Shown piece by piece: positions 13,108 through 21,032 of a DNA stretch of 34,789 nt. The notes under the pieces are model-generated. The model ran no database searches and was not told where the DNA came from. It was given only the letters and a program-made list of their open reading frames with translations. Origin of the DNA: Anaerolineaceae bacterium. Its GTDB lineage: Bacteria; Chloroflexota; Anaerolineae; JAAYZQ01. How positions within the stretch are numbered: position 1 is the stretch's first letter; each line of letters opens with the position of its first letter. The position numbers and the translations under genes are program-made. The stretch spans positions 1 to 34,789 of the forward strand of contig JAAYZQ010000157.1 of assembly GCA_012514775.1 (NCBI GenBank), read 5' to 3'.

Positions 13108-15361
13108 CTGCGGCCCCGCTTCGCCTTTCGCCGGCCCGCAGCCGCCTGCCGCGTCCACGGCGCAGACAGGCACGCCCGTCGCCGGCCGCCCGACGTCCAC
13201 GGCGGAACCCTCCCCCATGCCTTCGCCGCGGGCCAGCCTGACCCCGTCGCCCTCGCCTAGCCCGACACCGTCGCCCAGCCCATCGCCGACACCCTCTCCC
13301 ACGCCCTCGCCGAGCCCGTCGCCGGCTCCCACGCTGCCGCCCCGCACCGCGCCCGAGGCCGGCGAGCCCCTGGCCCTCTCCCTCGCCTGGCGGCTGGACG
13401 GCAACGCCCACTTGACCGCCGGCGAGTCGCTGCCGGTGGACGGCCGGCAAGAGTTCCGCGTGGCCTCGCTGGGCCGCACCGTCTATGCCCTCGACGGCAG
13501 AGGACAGCTTCTCTGGCGGGCGTCTACGGCCGGCCCGGCCTATGCCCTGGCGTCCCTGCCCGGCGCTCGGGTGGCGGTGGCCGACGATGCCGGCCGGGTC
13601 TCGGTCCTGGACGCCGCCGGAAACCGGGTCTGGCAGCATGATTTGAACACCCGGGTCACGGCCCTCTGCCCGGCCGCCGGCGGGCTGCTGGCCGGAGGCT
13701 GGGACGAGCGCCTCACGCGCTTTGATGCCGGTGGAGGGATCGAGTGGCAGGTGGGCCTGGACGGGCCGCTGACGGCGATAACCGTGTTGCCCCTGCCCGA
13801 TGGCCGGGAGCTGGCCGTGGCCGCCACCCTTGGCGGCCGGCTGTGGGCCTTCACCGGCGACGGCAGCCCCGCCTGGCAATTCCCGCCCGCGCCGGGCAAG
13901 GATGCGCCGGCCATCACCTTGCAGGGCGCGGCCCACAAAGACGCCGCCTACCTCCTGGCCGGCCTCCAGGATGGCCGGCTGCTGGCCCTGGGCCCTGCCG
14001 GAGAGCTGCTCTGGGAGCGGGCCGTGGGCCAGGGCGCGCCCGTCTGGGACCTGGCCGACGTGGCCGCGTCGCCTGGCCCCGAGATCGCGGTCGGCAGTGG
14101 GGGCGACGAGCCCTCGCTGGCCCTTTTCTCGCTCCAGGGAGACGTCCTGTGGCGCGTGGCGCTGACCGCGGCCGCCAACGCCGTCGTCGCGGCCGACCTG
14201 GACGGTGACGGCACCCGTGAGATCGCAGCCGGGCTGGCCGACGGGCGGGTGGAGGCCTACGACGGCGCGGGACGGATGCGGGGCGCGGTGCACGCCGGGC
14301 TGCCGGTGTGGCGGCTGGCGGCGGCGGCCGATGGCTCGCTCCTGGCCCTGGCCGACGTCGTGGCCTGGCGCATCGTGGGCGAGGCGGGCCAGACCGGGGG
14401 GGCCTGGCTGCCACCCCCCGCCACCATCCCCGACGCGTCCTGGAGCCTGCCCGCGGGCACCGAGGCGCGGGACGGTGAGGCCGTCCTGGCCTTCCTGGGG
14501 GACGTGGCGCCCGGCCGTTCCATGGAGTTCCAGTTGCTGCGCTATGGCCCGCAGCATCCCTGGGCGGGCCTCGCCCCACTGCTGGCCGGGGACGGCGTGC
14601 TGGCCGTGGCCAACCTGGAATCGGTCCTCAGCAGCCAGGGCCCGGCCCTGAGTAAGCCCTACGTCATCCGCGCCCATCCCCTCATGGGCGAGATGCTGGC
14701 CGCGGGCGGCCTGAACGTCGTGAGCCTGGCGAACAACCACGCCCTGGATTACGGGAACGAGGGGCTGGACCAGACGTTGTCGGCGCTCGGAGACCTTGCC
14801 CTTCCGGTCGTGGGCGCCGGGGCCTCCCACGACGAGGCGCACCGGCCGGCCATCCAGACGATCAACGGCGTGCGGGTGGCCATCCTGGCCTACGCGGCGG
14901 CCCGTTGGGACGGCTCTCCCGACGTGCCGGCCACGGACCGGCTGGCCTGGGCTGTGGCGGGCGACGTGCAGGCCGGCGTGCGGGCGGTCCGTGGGGAAGC
15001 CGACCTGGTCGTGGTGCTGCTCCATGCCGGAACCGAGTACGCTTCCGAGCCCTCGGCCGACCAGGTGTCCGTCGCCCGGGCGGCCATTGACGCCGGCGCC
15101 GACCTGGTGGTGGGCCATCACCCCCACGTCACCCAGACGGTGGAGCGCTACGGCGGGGGGCTCATCGTCTACAGCCTGGGCGACGCCATTTTCGACATCC
15201 CGCGCCCGGCCGCCATGCGCGGCGACCTGTTGCGCGTGCACGCCGGCCGCGAGGGGCTGTCGCGGGCCGAGCTGTGGCCCTTCTGGATCGCCGACGCCAT
15301 TCGCCCCCAACTGCTGGACGACGGCACCGGCCGGCCCCAGGTTCGCATCATCTACCCCTGA
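13034..15361 (+). CDS. Lipoprotein with beta-propeller and CapA-type metallophosphoesterase-like domain
   Basis: A 775-residue surface lipoprotein. A hydrophobic signal segment (8-23) ends in a lipobox at C26 (TLLSC). A Ser-Pro linker (about 58-98) follows, then an eight-strand-type beta-propeller with PQQ-like repeats (about 118-460), for example GRGQLLWRA, GGGIEWQV and GPAGELLWERA. The C-terminal ~290 residues are a CapA (PGA_cap) domain: LAFLGDVAPGRS, VANLESVLSS, SLANNHALDYGNEG, HAGTEY, and GHHPHVTQ with YSLGDAIFD. CapA proteins take part in poly-gamma-glutamate anchoring in Bacillus, but the wider family is of unknown reaction. The ATG at 13034 has AAGGAAC upstream and gives a proper signal peptide. 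It overlaps the previous gene out of frame by 74 bases. The frame opens earlier at 12782 but that would bury the signal peptide. Confidence 0.85.
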   Translation: MVARHRWTRLLQILILALLARTLLSCGPASPFAGPQPPAASTAQTGTPVAGRPTSTAEPSPMPSPRASLTPSPSPSPTPSPSPSPTPSPTPSPSPSPAPTLPPRTAPEAGEPLALSLAWRLDGNAHLTAGESLPVDGRQEFRVASLGRTVYALDGRGQLLWRASTAGPAYALASLPGARVAVADDAGRVSVLDAAGNRVWQHDLNTRVTALCPAAGGLLAGGWDERLTRFDAGGGIEWQVGLDGPLTAITVLPLPDGRELAVAATLGGRLWAFTGDGSPAWQFPPAPGKDAPAITLQGAAHKDAAYLLAGLQDGRLLALGPAGELLWERAVGQGAPVWDLADVAASPGPEIAVGSGGDEPSLALFSLQGDVLWRVALTAAANAVVAADLDGDGTREIAAGLADGRVEAYDGAGRMRGAVHAGLPVWRLAAAADGSLLALADVVAWRIVGEAGQTGGAWLPPPATIPDASWSLPAGTEARDGEAVLAFLGDVAPGRSMEFQLLRYGPQHPWAGLAPLLAGDGVLAVANLESVLSSQGPALSKPYVIRAHPLMGEMLAAGGLNVVSLANNHALDYGNEGLDQTLSALGDLALPVVGAGASHDEAHRPAIQTINGVRVAILAYAAARWDGSPDVPATDRLAWAVAGDVQAGVRAVRGEADLVVVLLHAGTEYASEPSADQVSVARAAIDAGADLVVGHHPHVTQTVERYGGGLIVYSLGDAIFDIPRPAAMRGDLLRVHAGREGLSRAELWPFWIADAIRPQLLDDGTGRPQVRIIYP
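13205..13327 (+). repeat. Ser-Pro linker repeat in coding DNA
   Basis: Alternating TCG/AGC and CCC/CCG/ACC codons encode a run of Ser-Pro and Thr-Pro pairs, residues about 58-98 of the propeller-CapA lipoprotein. Codon choice varies between units, so the linker is not a simple recent DNA expansion. Confidence 0.7.
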
Positions 15362-15461
15362 GCCGCCTGGTTCAGGCTCAAGACCTGGGGTCCTCGGGCC
15401 GCAGTTGCCGCTCCAGCATGCGGCTGCTGATATGGATCACGGTCAGAGGTTGTGCGTGCTA

Positions 15462-16676
15462 CTACTCTACGACCAACTGCACCTCGGAGACCAGGCTGTC
15501 ATAGTTCCAGCCCGAAGCATAGACCTTGATGCTTGTCACTCGAACGGGCTTGCTGTCGCCCAGGAGTTCCATGAGGTTGCCCGACTCGTACGGAAACCAG
15601 ACCGCCTGTGGGACCTGCTCTCCCAACGGCCGGCCCCACGTATCGGTGTTGATAAAAAAGTTGCGCTCGTTTTGATAGTAAAAGCCGTGGGTCCAGAATT
15701 TATCGTTGCCCCACTGGTCCTTGTAGTCTAGCCAGACGATGACGGGAAACTCGGAGCTCTGCTGCCCCCCGCCAGACAGGCTCTGGTAATTGACCATCAC
15801 GTCGAGGCTGATCTGAAGGAAATCAAAGTCTCGCACGTCCCGGTCCAGCGCCTGCTGGATAGAGACCTGGGTGTGATTGCCATCGTCGGGCTCGCGCCGC
15901 ACGAGCTGCACCGCGTTGCGCCCGCCATCTTCCACGATCTCGACCCTGGGGGGGTTGACGCCGGAGGCAAGGACGATGGTGCCCGTCACCCAGCCGGTGG
16001 CCAGGGGCTGCTGGAAGTCGCCGTTGACGACGAGGTTCTGGGCCATGGCCAGCGCCTCGGATGGAACCCCGTCGAGCCCGACGCTGGTGCGCATGCCCTG
16101 CACCAGGGTCACGTTCGCTTCTTCGTGTGGCAGGTGCGCTTCGCCGCGCAGGACGGTGACCTGGGTCCTGTCGTTGTTCACCTCGATGCGATAGCTGCCC
16201 TCGGCGAGGGTGACGGTGGTGTGGGGCGTCACGACTTCGAACAGGGTGTCGCGCTCCCGGGGGAGCGCCACGCCCACGCGGGCCAGCCCGCCCGTCAGGT
16301 TCAGGCGGATGCGGTTGGGCAGGTCGCTGAGGGCAAAACGGGGCGACTCGACTTCCAGTAGCTGGAGGGTCGTGTTGCTGTAGAGGGTGACGTGGCTGCG
16401 GTCAAAGAGGTCCAGGACCGCCCGCGTGGCCGAGTCGATGATGACCTGATCGCCAGGCAGGACCACGCCCGATTCCAGGACGCCGCCGAGCTGCCCGCCG
16501 TTCAGCCTCCGCACCAGGACGGTTCCCGCGATGCGCTGCACCTGGGTTTCCTGAGCCTCGGTCGCCTTCAGCAAATAGTTGCGAACGCCCAGGGGGCCCG
16601 TGGTAATCAGAACGCAAAAGGCTATGAAGGAAATGGACAGTACTGTCCAGGCGAGGCGCTCGGGACTGTTTCGCAT
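15462..16676 (-). CDS. FecR-domain membrane-anchored surface protein
   Basis: A 404-residue protein with one N-terminal transmembrane helix (about 8-31) and an extracytoplasmic remainder. Residues about 50-200 form a FecR-type beta domain, with paired strands such as GDQVIIDSATRAVLDLFDRS and VVTPHTTVTLAEGSYRIEV read in order, ending in VTVLRGEAHL. In FecR itself this domain links iron-citrate sensing to a sigma factor. Here it is on a single-pass protein with no TonB-receptor or sigma gene nearby, as in many FecR-domain proteins of unknown role. Residues about 212-404 begin with NLVVNGDFQQPLATGW, a start typical of carbohydrate-binding-like jelly rolls. The ATG directly abuts the acylphosphatase TAG, with GAGGTG nine bases upstream, so it is made from the same message. 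Confidence 0.8.
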   Translation of the reverse strand: MRNSPERLAWTVLSISFIAFCVLITTGPLGVRNYLLKATEAQETQVQRIAGTVLVRRLNGGQLGGVLESGVVLPGDQVIIDSATRAVLDLFDRSHVTLYSNTTLQLLEVESPRFALSDLPNRIRLNLTGGLARVGVALPRERDTLFEVVTPHTTVTLAEGSYRIEVNNDRTQVTVLRGEAHLPHEEANVTLVQGMRTSVGLDGVPSEALAMAQNLVVNGDFQQPLATGWVTGTIVLASGVNPPRVEIVEDGGRNAVQLVRREPDDGNHTQVSIQQALDRDVRDFDFLQISLDVMVNYQSLSGGGQQSSEFPVIVWLDYKDQWGNDKFWTHGFYYQNERNFFINTDTWGRPLGEQVPQAVWFPYESGNLMELLGDSKPVRVTSIKVYASGWNYDSLVSEVQLVVE

Positions 16677-16970
16677 CTAGAAGCGCACCTCGAAACGGTC
16701 AAAGCCGCCTGTGGCGGCCGTCCAGTTTGTCTCGATCTCGGCGACAAAGGCAGGCCGGGGCCCGGAGCGCAGGAACGCGAGCATCTGGTCGAGGTCAGAA
16801 CGGGTCCCCTCGGCGACCACCTCGACGCTCCCATCGGGCCGGTTCCGGACGTATCCGCCCAGCCCCAGTTCGCGCGCGCGATTCAGGGCGTAGTAGCGGA
16901 AACTGACACCCTGGACGCGCCCGTGAACGATCGCATGCAGACGCACGTGGGCTGGCTGTCGCTCACTCAT
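16677..16970 (-). CDS. acyP: Acylphosphatase
   Basis: A 97-residue acylphosphatase, a small cytoplasmic enzyme hydrolysing acyl phosphates. The family signature is complete: GRVQGVSFRYY (17-27) with the phosphate-binding R25, then GGYVRNRPDGSVEV (38-51) with the catalytic N43. Length matches the family's usual 90-100 residues. The ATG at 16970 has no ribosome-binding site, and a strong -10 element ends nine bases upstream, so the mRNA is probably leaderless. It is the first gene of a two-gene unit with the FecR-domain protein, whose start codon touches this stop codon. The functional link between the two is not obvious. Confidence 0.93.
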   Translation of the reverse strand: MSERQPAHVRLHAIVHGRVQGVSFRYYALNRARELGLGGYVRNRPDGSVEVVAEGTRSDLDQMLAFLRSGPRPAFVAEIETNWTAATGGFDRFEVRF

Positions 16971-16978
16971 ATTTGCGC

Positions 16979-17007
16979 ATTATAGCACGCCTCCCGTCCC
17001 GCGCCAA
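16979..17007 (-). promoter_or_regulatory. Extended -10 promoter giving a probable leaderless acylphosphatase mRNA
   Basis: On the minus strand TTGGCG (17007-17002), 17 bases, then TATAAT (16984-16979) preceded by TGC, an extended -10. Transcription should start near 16972, within about two bases of the acylphosphatase ATG at 16970. No purine-rich ribosome site lies between. Confidence 0.7.
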
Positions 17008-17049
17008 ACTACAAGCCGCACTGCGCGGAGGGTCGTAAGGCGGCGTCTC

Positions 17050-18639
17050 TCACTCGGCGGCCGCCCTGGAGGTCGACACTTCGCCCCGGAGCTGGACGGA
17101 CGCCGGCCCCTGCAGATCGACATAGTCTGCCTGGAAAGAATGAGTGCCCTCGCTCAGCGAGACGTCGATGATCTGCTGCTGCGTGCCCGGTTGCACCGGC
17201 CGCAGACCGACGATCAATTGCCCGTCGATGACGAGGCGCGCCGTGCCAATGTACGTCAGCACAAAGTGGTATTGGCCCTCGGGCAGCCAGTGGCTGGCGG
17301 TCCAGCGCACCGAAAAGCCATCGGCGGGCATGCCCTCGGCCGGCGCGCCCTCGCCCCAGTCAAAATTGATCTCGGCATCGGTGCGCACCAGGAACGGGTC
17401 ACCCTCGAACACCGGGTTCGCGTAATATTCGCCCTGCCAGCTACCGGGCAGTACCTGGACGGGCGGCCCCTCCGTCGGCTCCGGCGTGGCAGTGGCCGTG
17501 GGTGTGGCCGTGAGTGTGGCGGTGCTGGGAGGGGGCAGGGTCGGGCTGGGAGTCGCCGTCGGCGGCTCGACGCGCTCCAGGAGGAAGCGGGCCATGGCGC
17601 CCCCCGTGTTCTCGTAATACTCTACCCGCAGCGAGTGCGTGCCGCCCGGCACCAGCCGCTCGACCGCCAGGCCCTCGACGACGCCGTCCTGCCATTGGTC
17701 GATGAGCAGGTCGCCGTCGAGCCACAGGCGGATGCCGTCGTCGGCCCAGACGGTAAAGCGGTAATACGCCTCCCGGAAGTTGAGCTGGCGGGTCCACCTG
17801 GCCGAGAACTCGTCGATGGGAACGCCGGCTCCCGGCGAGCCCAGTCCCCAGTTAAAGTCGATGGACGTGTCATTGCGCCTCACGATGGGCGCGCCTGCCA
17901 GGTCTCGCCCGGCATAGTACTCGCCCAGCCAGTCGGTAATGACCGGCTCCGGCGTGGAGGTGGGCGTCTCGGTAGCGGTTGGGGTGGGCGTTGGTGTTGG
18001 CGTATCGGTGACGGGGCGCGTGGCGGTGGGGGTTCGGGTGGGCGGCTGCGTGGGCAGCGGCACGGTGCTGGTTGCCGTGGGCACCACCATGTCAAAGGGA
18101 GCCGAGGCTTCCAGGCCCGAGCGGCTGCCCCGGGCCACCACCGACGCCACCGGCTGGCCGCTCCAACGCGCCTCGTTGGGGAACGTCAGGGCCGTGCGAA
18201 AGCTGCCCCGATCGTCGGCCACGGCGGCGGCGTAGGCATAGTTCCCCGAGGGATCGTTCTGCTGCGTCCGCAAAAAGATGAAAACGGGCTCGCCCGGCGA
18301 CCAGCCTATGCCGGTGACGGTGATGAGCGTGTTCACATAACCAGACCGAGGCTGGATCTCTAGCTCGGGCTGGCCCGGGGTGCCGGCGGGCACGGTGCCC
18401 TGCACCTGCGGGACGGCCGTGGTGACGCTCACTTCTCCGACGACGGCGGGCAAGGTAGGCGGCGCGTCGTCGGAACGCAATAGGCTGGCAGCCACAACGC
18501 CGGTCAGGCACAGGACGATGGCTGCGATCAGTGCCAGAAGCAGGATGGCCGTGCGGCTGCCCCAACGGCCTGGTGGCTCAGAGCCGTCGCCAGGCATCCG
18601 GGGGCCTCGTGCTTCCGGCCAGTTTGAATGCACAGACAC
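17050..18639 (-). CDS. Membrane-anchored protein with two PA14 domains
   Basis: A 529-residue surface protein with one transmembrane helix (29-54) and a large outer part. Residues about 91-186 form an Ig-like domain resembling IPT/TIG (PRSGYVNTLITVTGIGWSPG). A Thr-Pro linker (187-232) leads to a first PA14 domain (235-357: WLGEYYAGRDLAG, WADDGIRLWLDGDLLID, LRVEYYENTGGA). A second linker (358-394) leads to a second PA14 domain (399-519: WQGEYYANPVFEG, LVIDGQLI, HSFQADYVD). PA14 domains usually bind carbohydrate. The second repeat reads IGTARLVIDG instead of the W-x-DDGIRLWLDG of the first, so only the first keeps the Asp-Asp pair expected of calcium-dependent sugar binding. The GTG at 18639 was chosen for its GAGGGGAG ribosome site and its place about 60 bases after a predicted promoter start. 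Confidence 0.85.
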   Translation of the reverse strand: MSVHSNWPEARGPRMPGDGSEPPGRWGSRTAILLLALIAAIVLCLTGVVAASLLRSDDAPPTLPAVVGEVSVTTAVPQVQGTVPAGTPGQPELEIQPRSGYVNTLITVTGIGWSPGEPVFIFLRTQQNDPSGNYAYAAAVADDRGSFRTALTFPNEARWSGQPVASVVARGSRSGLEASAPFDMVVPTATSTVPLPTQPPTRTPTATRPVTDTPTPTPTPTATETPTSTPEPVITDWLGEYYAGRDLAGAPIVRRNDTSIDFNWGLGSPGAGVPIDEFSARWTRQLNFREAYYRFTVWADDGIRLWLDGDLLIDQWQDGVVEGLAVERLVPGGTHSLRVEYYENTGGAMARFLLERVEPPTATPSPTLPPPSTATLTATPTATATPEPTEGPPVQVLPGSWQGEYYANPVFEGDPFLVRTDAEINFDWGEGAPAEGMPADGFSVRWTASHWLPEGQYHFVLTYIGTARLVIDGQLIVGLRPVQPGTQQQIIDVSLSEGTHSFQADYVDLQGPASVQLRGEVSTSRAAAE

Positions 18640-18705
18640 AATGCTCTCCCCTCTGACAGTTCACCTGATAGACGCCAATCGTGTCCTTCCGGTTCCAGCG
18701 CGGCC

Positions 18706-18733
18706 ATTATAGCATGAAAGGCCACTGTTTCAT
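18706..18733 (-). promoter_or_regulatory. Extended -10 promoter for the PA14 gene
   Basis: On the minus strand a perfect TATAAT (18711-18706) is preceded by TGC (extended -10). A weak -35-like ATGAAA (18733-18728) lies 16 bases upstream. Transcription should start near 18699, about 60 bases before the GTG at 18639. Confidence 0.65.
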
Positions 18734-18745
18734 AATCCGGGGCAT

Positions 18746-18774
18746 TTGACAAAAGGTGACCGCTGTGATAGGAT
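18746..18774 (+). promoter_or_regulatory. Sigma70 promoter for the MacAB-type exporter operon
   Basis: TTGACA (18746-18751), 17 bases, TAGGAT (18769-18774) preceded by TGA (extended -10). It is divergent from the PA14 promoter, and the two -35 regions are only about 12 bases apart. Predicted start near 18781, giving a leader of about 165 bases that contains the 9-bp tandem repeats. Confidence 0.78.
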
Positions 18775-18890
18775 TTCCTGCTGAAAGTGGGGATTGGGGC
18801 TGAAAGCCGCCCGCAAAGCTGGCGTCGGTCGCAGACCGGGGCCTGCTTTTTCCGTATAGGGATAGAGCAGTTTCGTGAGCAGCGCGAATA

Positions 18891-18926
18891 GCGAGGGCGG
18901 CGAGCGCGGCGAGTGCAGCGAGTGCA
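18891..18926 (+). repeat. Four 9-bp tandem repeats in the exporter leader
   Basis: Four head-to-tail units of GCGAG plus four bases: GCGAGGGCG, GCGAGCGCG, GCGAGTGCA, GCGAGTGCA. The last two are identical. They end 20 bases before the ATG of the HlyD-like gene, just before its AGGAGA ribosome site, and the extended reading frame through them is not a credible protein start. Confidence 0.75.
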
Positions 18927-18946
18927 GTTTAGCAGGAGACGGTCTT

Positions 18947-20332
18947 ATGGGCAAGTTTTTCACCGCCGTGGTTGTCATTGCGATCCTGGGTGTCGCTGGA
19001 TGGTGGGTCTACGATAGCTACTTCCAACCGGCCACAGAGCCACAGCAACCGAGAGAAGAGATCCGGGTAGAGCAGGGGACGCTCCTGGCCATCGTCAACG
19101 CCACGGGGACGGTGTTGCCCAGGCAGCAGACGACCCTGAGTTTCCAGACGCCCGGGCAGGTGGCCGAGGTCCTGGTGGAAGAGGGACAGTTTGTCGCGGC
19201 CGGCACGCCCCTGGCGCGCCTGGAGACGGCCGATCTGCAGTTTGCCATTTCGCAGGCGGAGGTGGCCGTGGCCACGGCCCAGGCGCAACTTCTCAGCCTG
19301 CAACGGGAGCCGGCCGAGTACGACATTGCCGCGGCAGAGGCGGCGCTTTCGAGCGCCCGGGCAAACTATCGCCGGCTGCTGGACGGCCCGTCCGAAGACG
19401 AGATCACGGTCGCGCGCACCAACCTGGAGCAGGCAGAGGCGGCGCTGCGGCAGGCCCAATCGGCCTACGACCAGGTCGCCGACCGGCCCGACGTGGCCAT
19501 GCTGCCCCAGGCGCTCCAACTGGAACAGGCCACGGTGGCCTACGAATCGGCGCAGGCCAGTTTTGAGATGGCGGTGCGCGAGCCGACGAACGACGAGATT
19601 GCCGCTGCCCGCTCGGCAGTGGTCCAGGCCGAAGCCAGCCTGGCCCGCCTGCAGGAAGGGCCGCGGGAGGAGGACCTGCTTCTGGCGCAGCTCCAGGTGC
19701 AGCAGGCCCAGATTGGCCTGGAACAGGCGCGGCACCAGCTAGAAGGAACCGAGCTTGGGGCGCCCCACGACGGCAACGTCACCGTGGTGGGCATCAAGCA
19801 GGGCGAGCTGGCGGGCGGCCAGCCGGCCTTTGTCCTGACCGACCTCTCGGAATACCACCTGGAGGTGGTGGTCGACGAGATCGACATCGGGCGCGTGGCC
19901 GTTGGCCAACCCGTGACCATCACCCTCGATGCGTTGCCGGGCGAGACCCTGAGGGGCGAGGTGACGCAGATTGCCGACATGGCCCTTCCCGAAGCGGTCG
20001 TGGTCAGCTACCAGGTTACGGTGCGCCTCGAGCCCACGGCCGCTCCCCTGCGCGCGGGCATGACGGCCAACGTGGACCTGGTCATCGAGCGCCGTGAAGA
20101 GGTTTTGCTCGTGCCCAACCGCTTCATCCGCATCGACCGGGGCACGGGGCGGGTGTACGTCGACAAGGTGGTGGGCGGACAGGTTGCTCCGGTCGAAATC
20201 CAGACGGGTCTGCGCGACGAAACCTACAGCGAGGTCCTGGCGGGGCTGCAGGAGGGCGACGTCGTGGCCCTCGTGCAAGAGTCGACCGGCACGCAACTGC
20301 GCCAGCAGATGCAGGGGATGAACCCACACTAG
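18947..20332 (+). CDS. HlyD/MacA-type periplasmic adaptor (membrane fusion protein)
   Basis: A 461-residue adaptor of an ABC exporter. One N-terminal membrane helix (4-24) anchors it outside the membrane. A lipoyl-like half (about 40-90, [18 protein letters not shown] and [19 protein letters not shown]) is followed by a long Ala/Glu/Gln-rich coiled coil (about 95-270), with several imperfect repeats such as [39 protein letters not shown] and [13 protein letters not shown]. The second lipoyl half (about 272-300) and the beta-barrel domain (about 310-400) complete the fold. The ATG at 18947 was chosen for AGGAGA eight bases upstream; the frame opens at 18875 but that segment translates the tandem repeats. 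The ATPase gene begins one base after its stop, so the two work together. Confidence 0.88.
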   Translation: MGKFFTAVVVIAILGVAGWWVYDSYFQPATEPQQPREEIRVEQGTLLAIVNATGTVLPRQQTTLSFQTPGQVAEVLVEEGQFVAAGTPLARLETADLQFAISQAEVAVATAQAQLLSLQREPAEYDIAAAEAALSSARANYRRLLDGPSEDEITVARTNLEQAEAALRQAQSAYDQVADRPDVAMLPQALQLEQATVAYESAQASFEMAVREPTNDEIAAARSAVVQAEASLARLQEGPREEDLLLAQLQVQQAQIGLEQARHQLEGTELGAPHDGNVTVVGIKQGELAGGQPAFVLTDLSEYHLEVVVDEIDIGRVAVGQPVTITLDALPGETLRGEVTQIADMALPEAVVVSYQVTVRLEPTAAPLRAGMTANVDLVIERREEVLLVPNRFIRIDRGTGRVYVDKVVGGQVAPVEIQTGLRDETYSEVLAGLQEGDVVALVQESTGTQLRQQMQGMNPH

Positions 20333-20333
20333 C

Positions 20334-21032
20334 ATGGACGGCCAGCTCATCCGCATCGAGGACATCAGCAAGGTCTATCTCATGGGCGACGTCGAGGTGC
20401 ACGCCCTGCGCGGCGTCTCCATGTCCATCGACGAAGGCGAATTCGTGGCCATCATGGGGCCGTCCGGCTCGGGCAAGTCGACGCTGATGAACGTCATCGG
20501 CTGCCTGGACCAGCCTACCGGCGGGCACTACTGGCTCGACGGCACCGAGGTCGGCCGGCTCACCGACAACGAGCTCGCCGATATCCGCAATCGCAAGATC
20601 GGCTTTGTCTTCCAGACGTTCAACCTGCTGGCGCGCACGACGGCCTTTCAGAACGTCACTCTGCCGCTGATCTATGCCGGCGTCGGCACGCGGGAGCGCC
20701 GCGAGCGCGCCAAAGCGGCCCTGGAAGCCGTCGGCCTGGGCGACAGGCTCCATCACAGGCCGAACGAGCTGTCGGGCGGCCAGCAGCAGCGCGTGGCCAT
20801 TGCCCGCGCCCTGGTGACCGAGCCGTCCATCATCCTGGCCGACGAGCCCACGGGCAACCTGGATAGCCACTCCGGCGAAGAGATCATGCGCATCTTTCAC
20901 GATCTGAACGCCGAGCGGGGGATCACCATCGTCTTTGTGACCCACGATCCGGACATCGCAGCCGAAACGCGGCGCGTCATCCGCATCCACGACGGGCGCA
21001 TCGACAGCGACGAGTTGCGAGGAAACAGGTGA
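20334..21032 (+). CDS. ABC transporter ATP-binding protein, MacB/LolD type
   Basis: A 232-residue ATPase of a MacB-type exporter. Walker A is GPSGSGKST (42-50), the Q-loop is in [10 protein letters not shown], the signature is LSGGQQQR, Walker B is [12 protein letters not shown], and the H-loop is in [10 protein letters not shown]. Length and the EPTGNLDS motif are typical of the MacB/LolD/FtsE branch, which powers mechanical transport by a periplasmic membrane-fusion partner rather than transport through a channel. The ATG follows the adaptor stop by one base, and the TGA overlaps the permease GTG by four bases (GTGA), a classic coupled start. Confidence 0.95.
   Translation: MDGQLIRIEDISKVYLMGDVEVHALRGVSMSIDEGEFVAIMGPSGSGKSTLMNVIGCLDQPTGGHYWLDGTEVGRLTDNELADIRNRKIGFVFQTFNLLARTTAFQNVTLPLIYAGVGTRERRERAKAALEAVGLGDRLHHRPNELSGGQQQRVAIARALVTEPSIILADEPTGNLDSHSGEEIMRIFHDLNAERGITIVFVTHDPDIAAETRRVIRIHDGRIDSDELRGNR

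Noticed and set aside
12052..13479. 475-codon minus-strand frame over the amidotransferase-like gene
   Set aside because: Made largely of Gly/Arg repeats antisense to the Thr-Pro linker; shadow.
13085..15310. 741-codon open frame on the minus strand opposite the propeller-CapA gene
   Set aside because: Antisense to a gene with clear lipobox, propeller and CapA motifs; composition is typical of a GC shadow and no motif was found.
15359..15380. TGAGCC/GGCTCA stem after the propeller-CapA stop
   Set aside because: Only six base pairs with a 10-base loop and no T-run; too weak to call a terminator.
18875..18946. 24-residue N-terminal extension of the HlyD-like adaptor
   Set aside because: It translates the 9-bp tandem repeats, has no ribosome site, and would hide the signal anchor; the ATG at 18947 follows AGGAGA.
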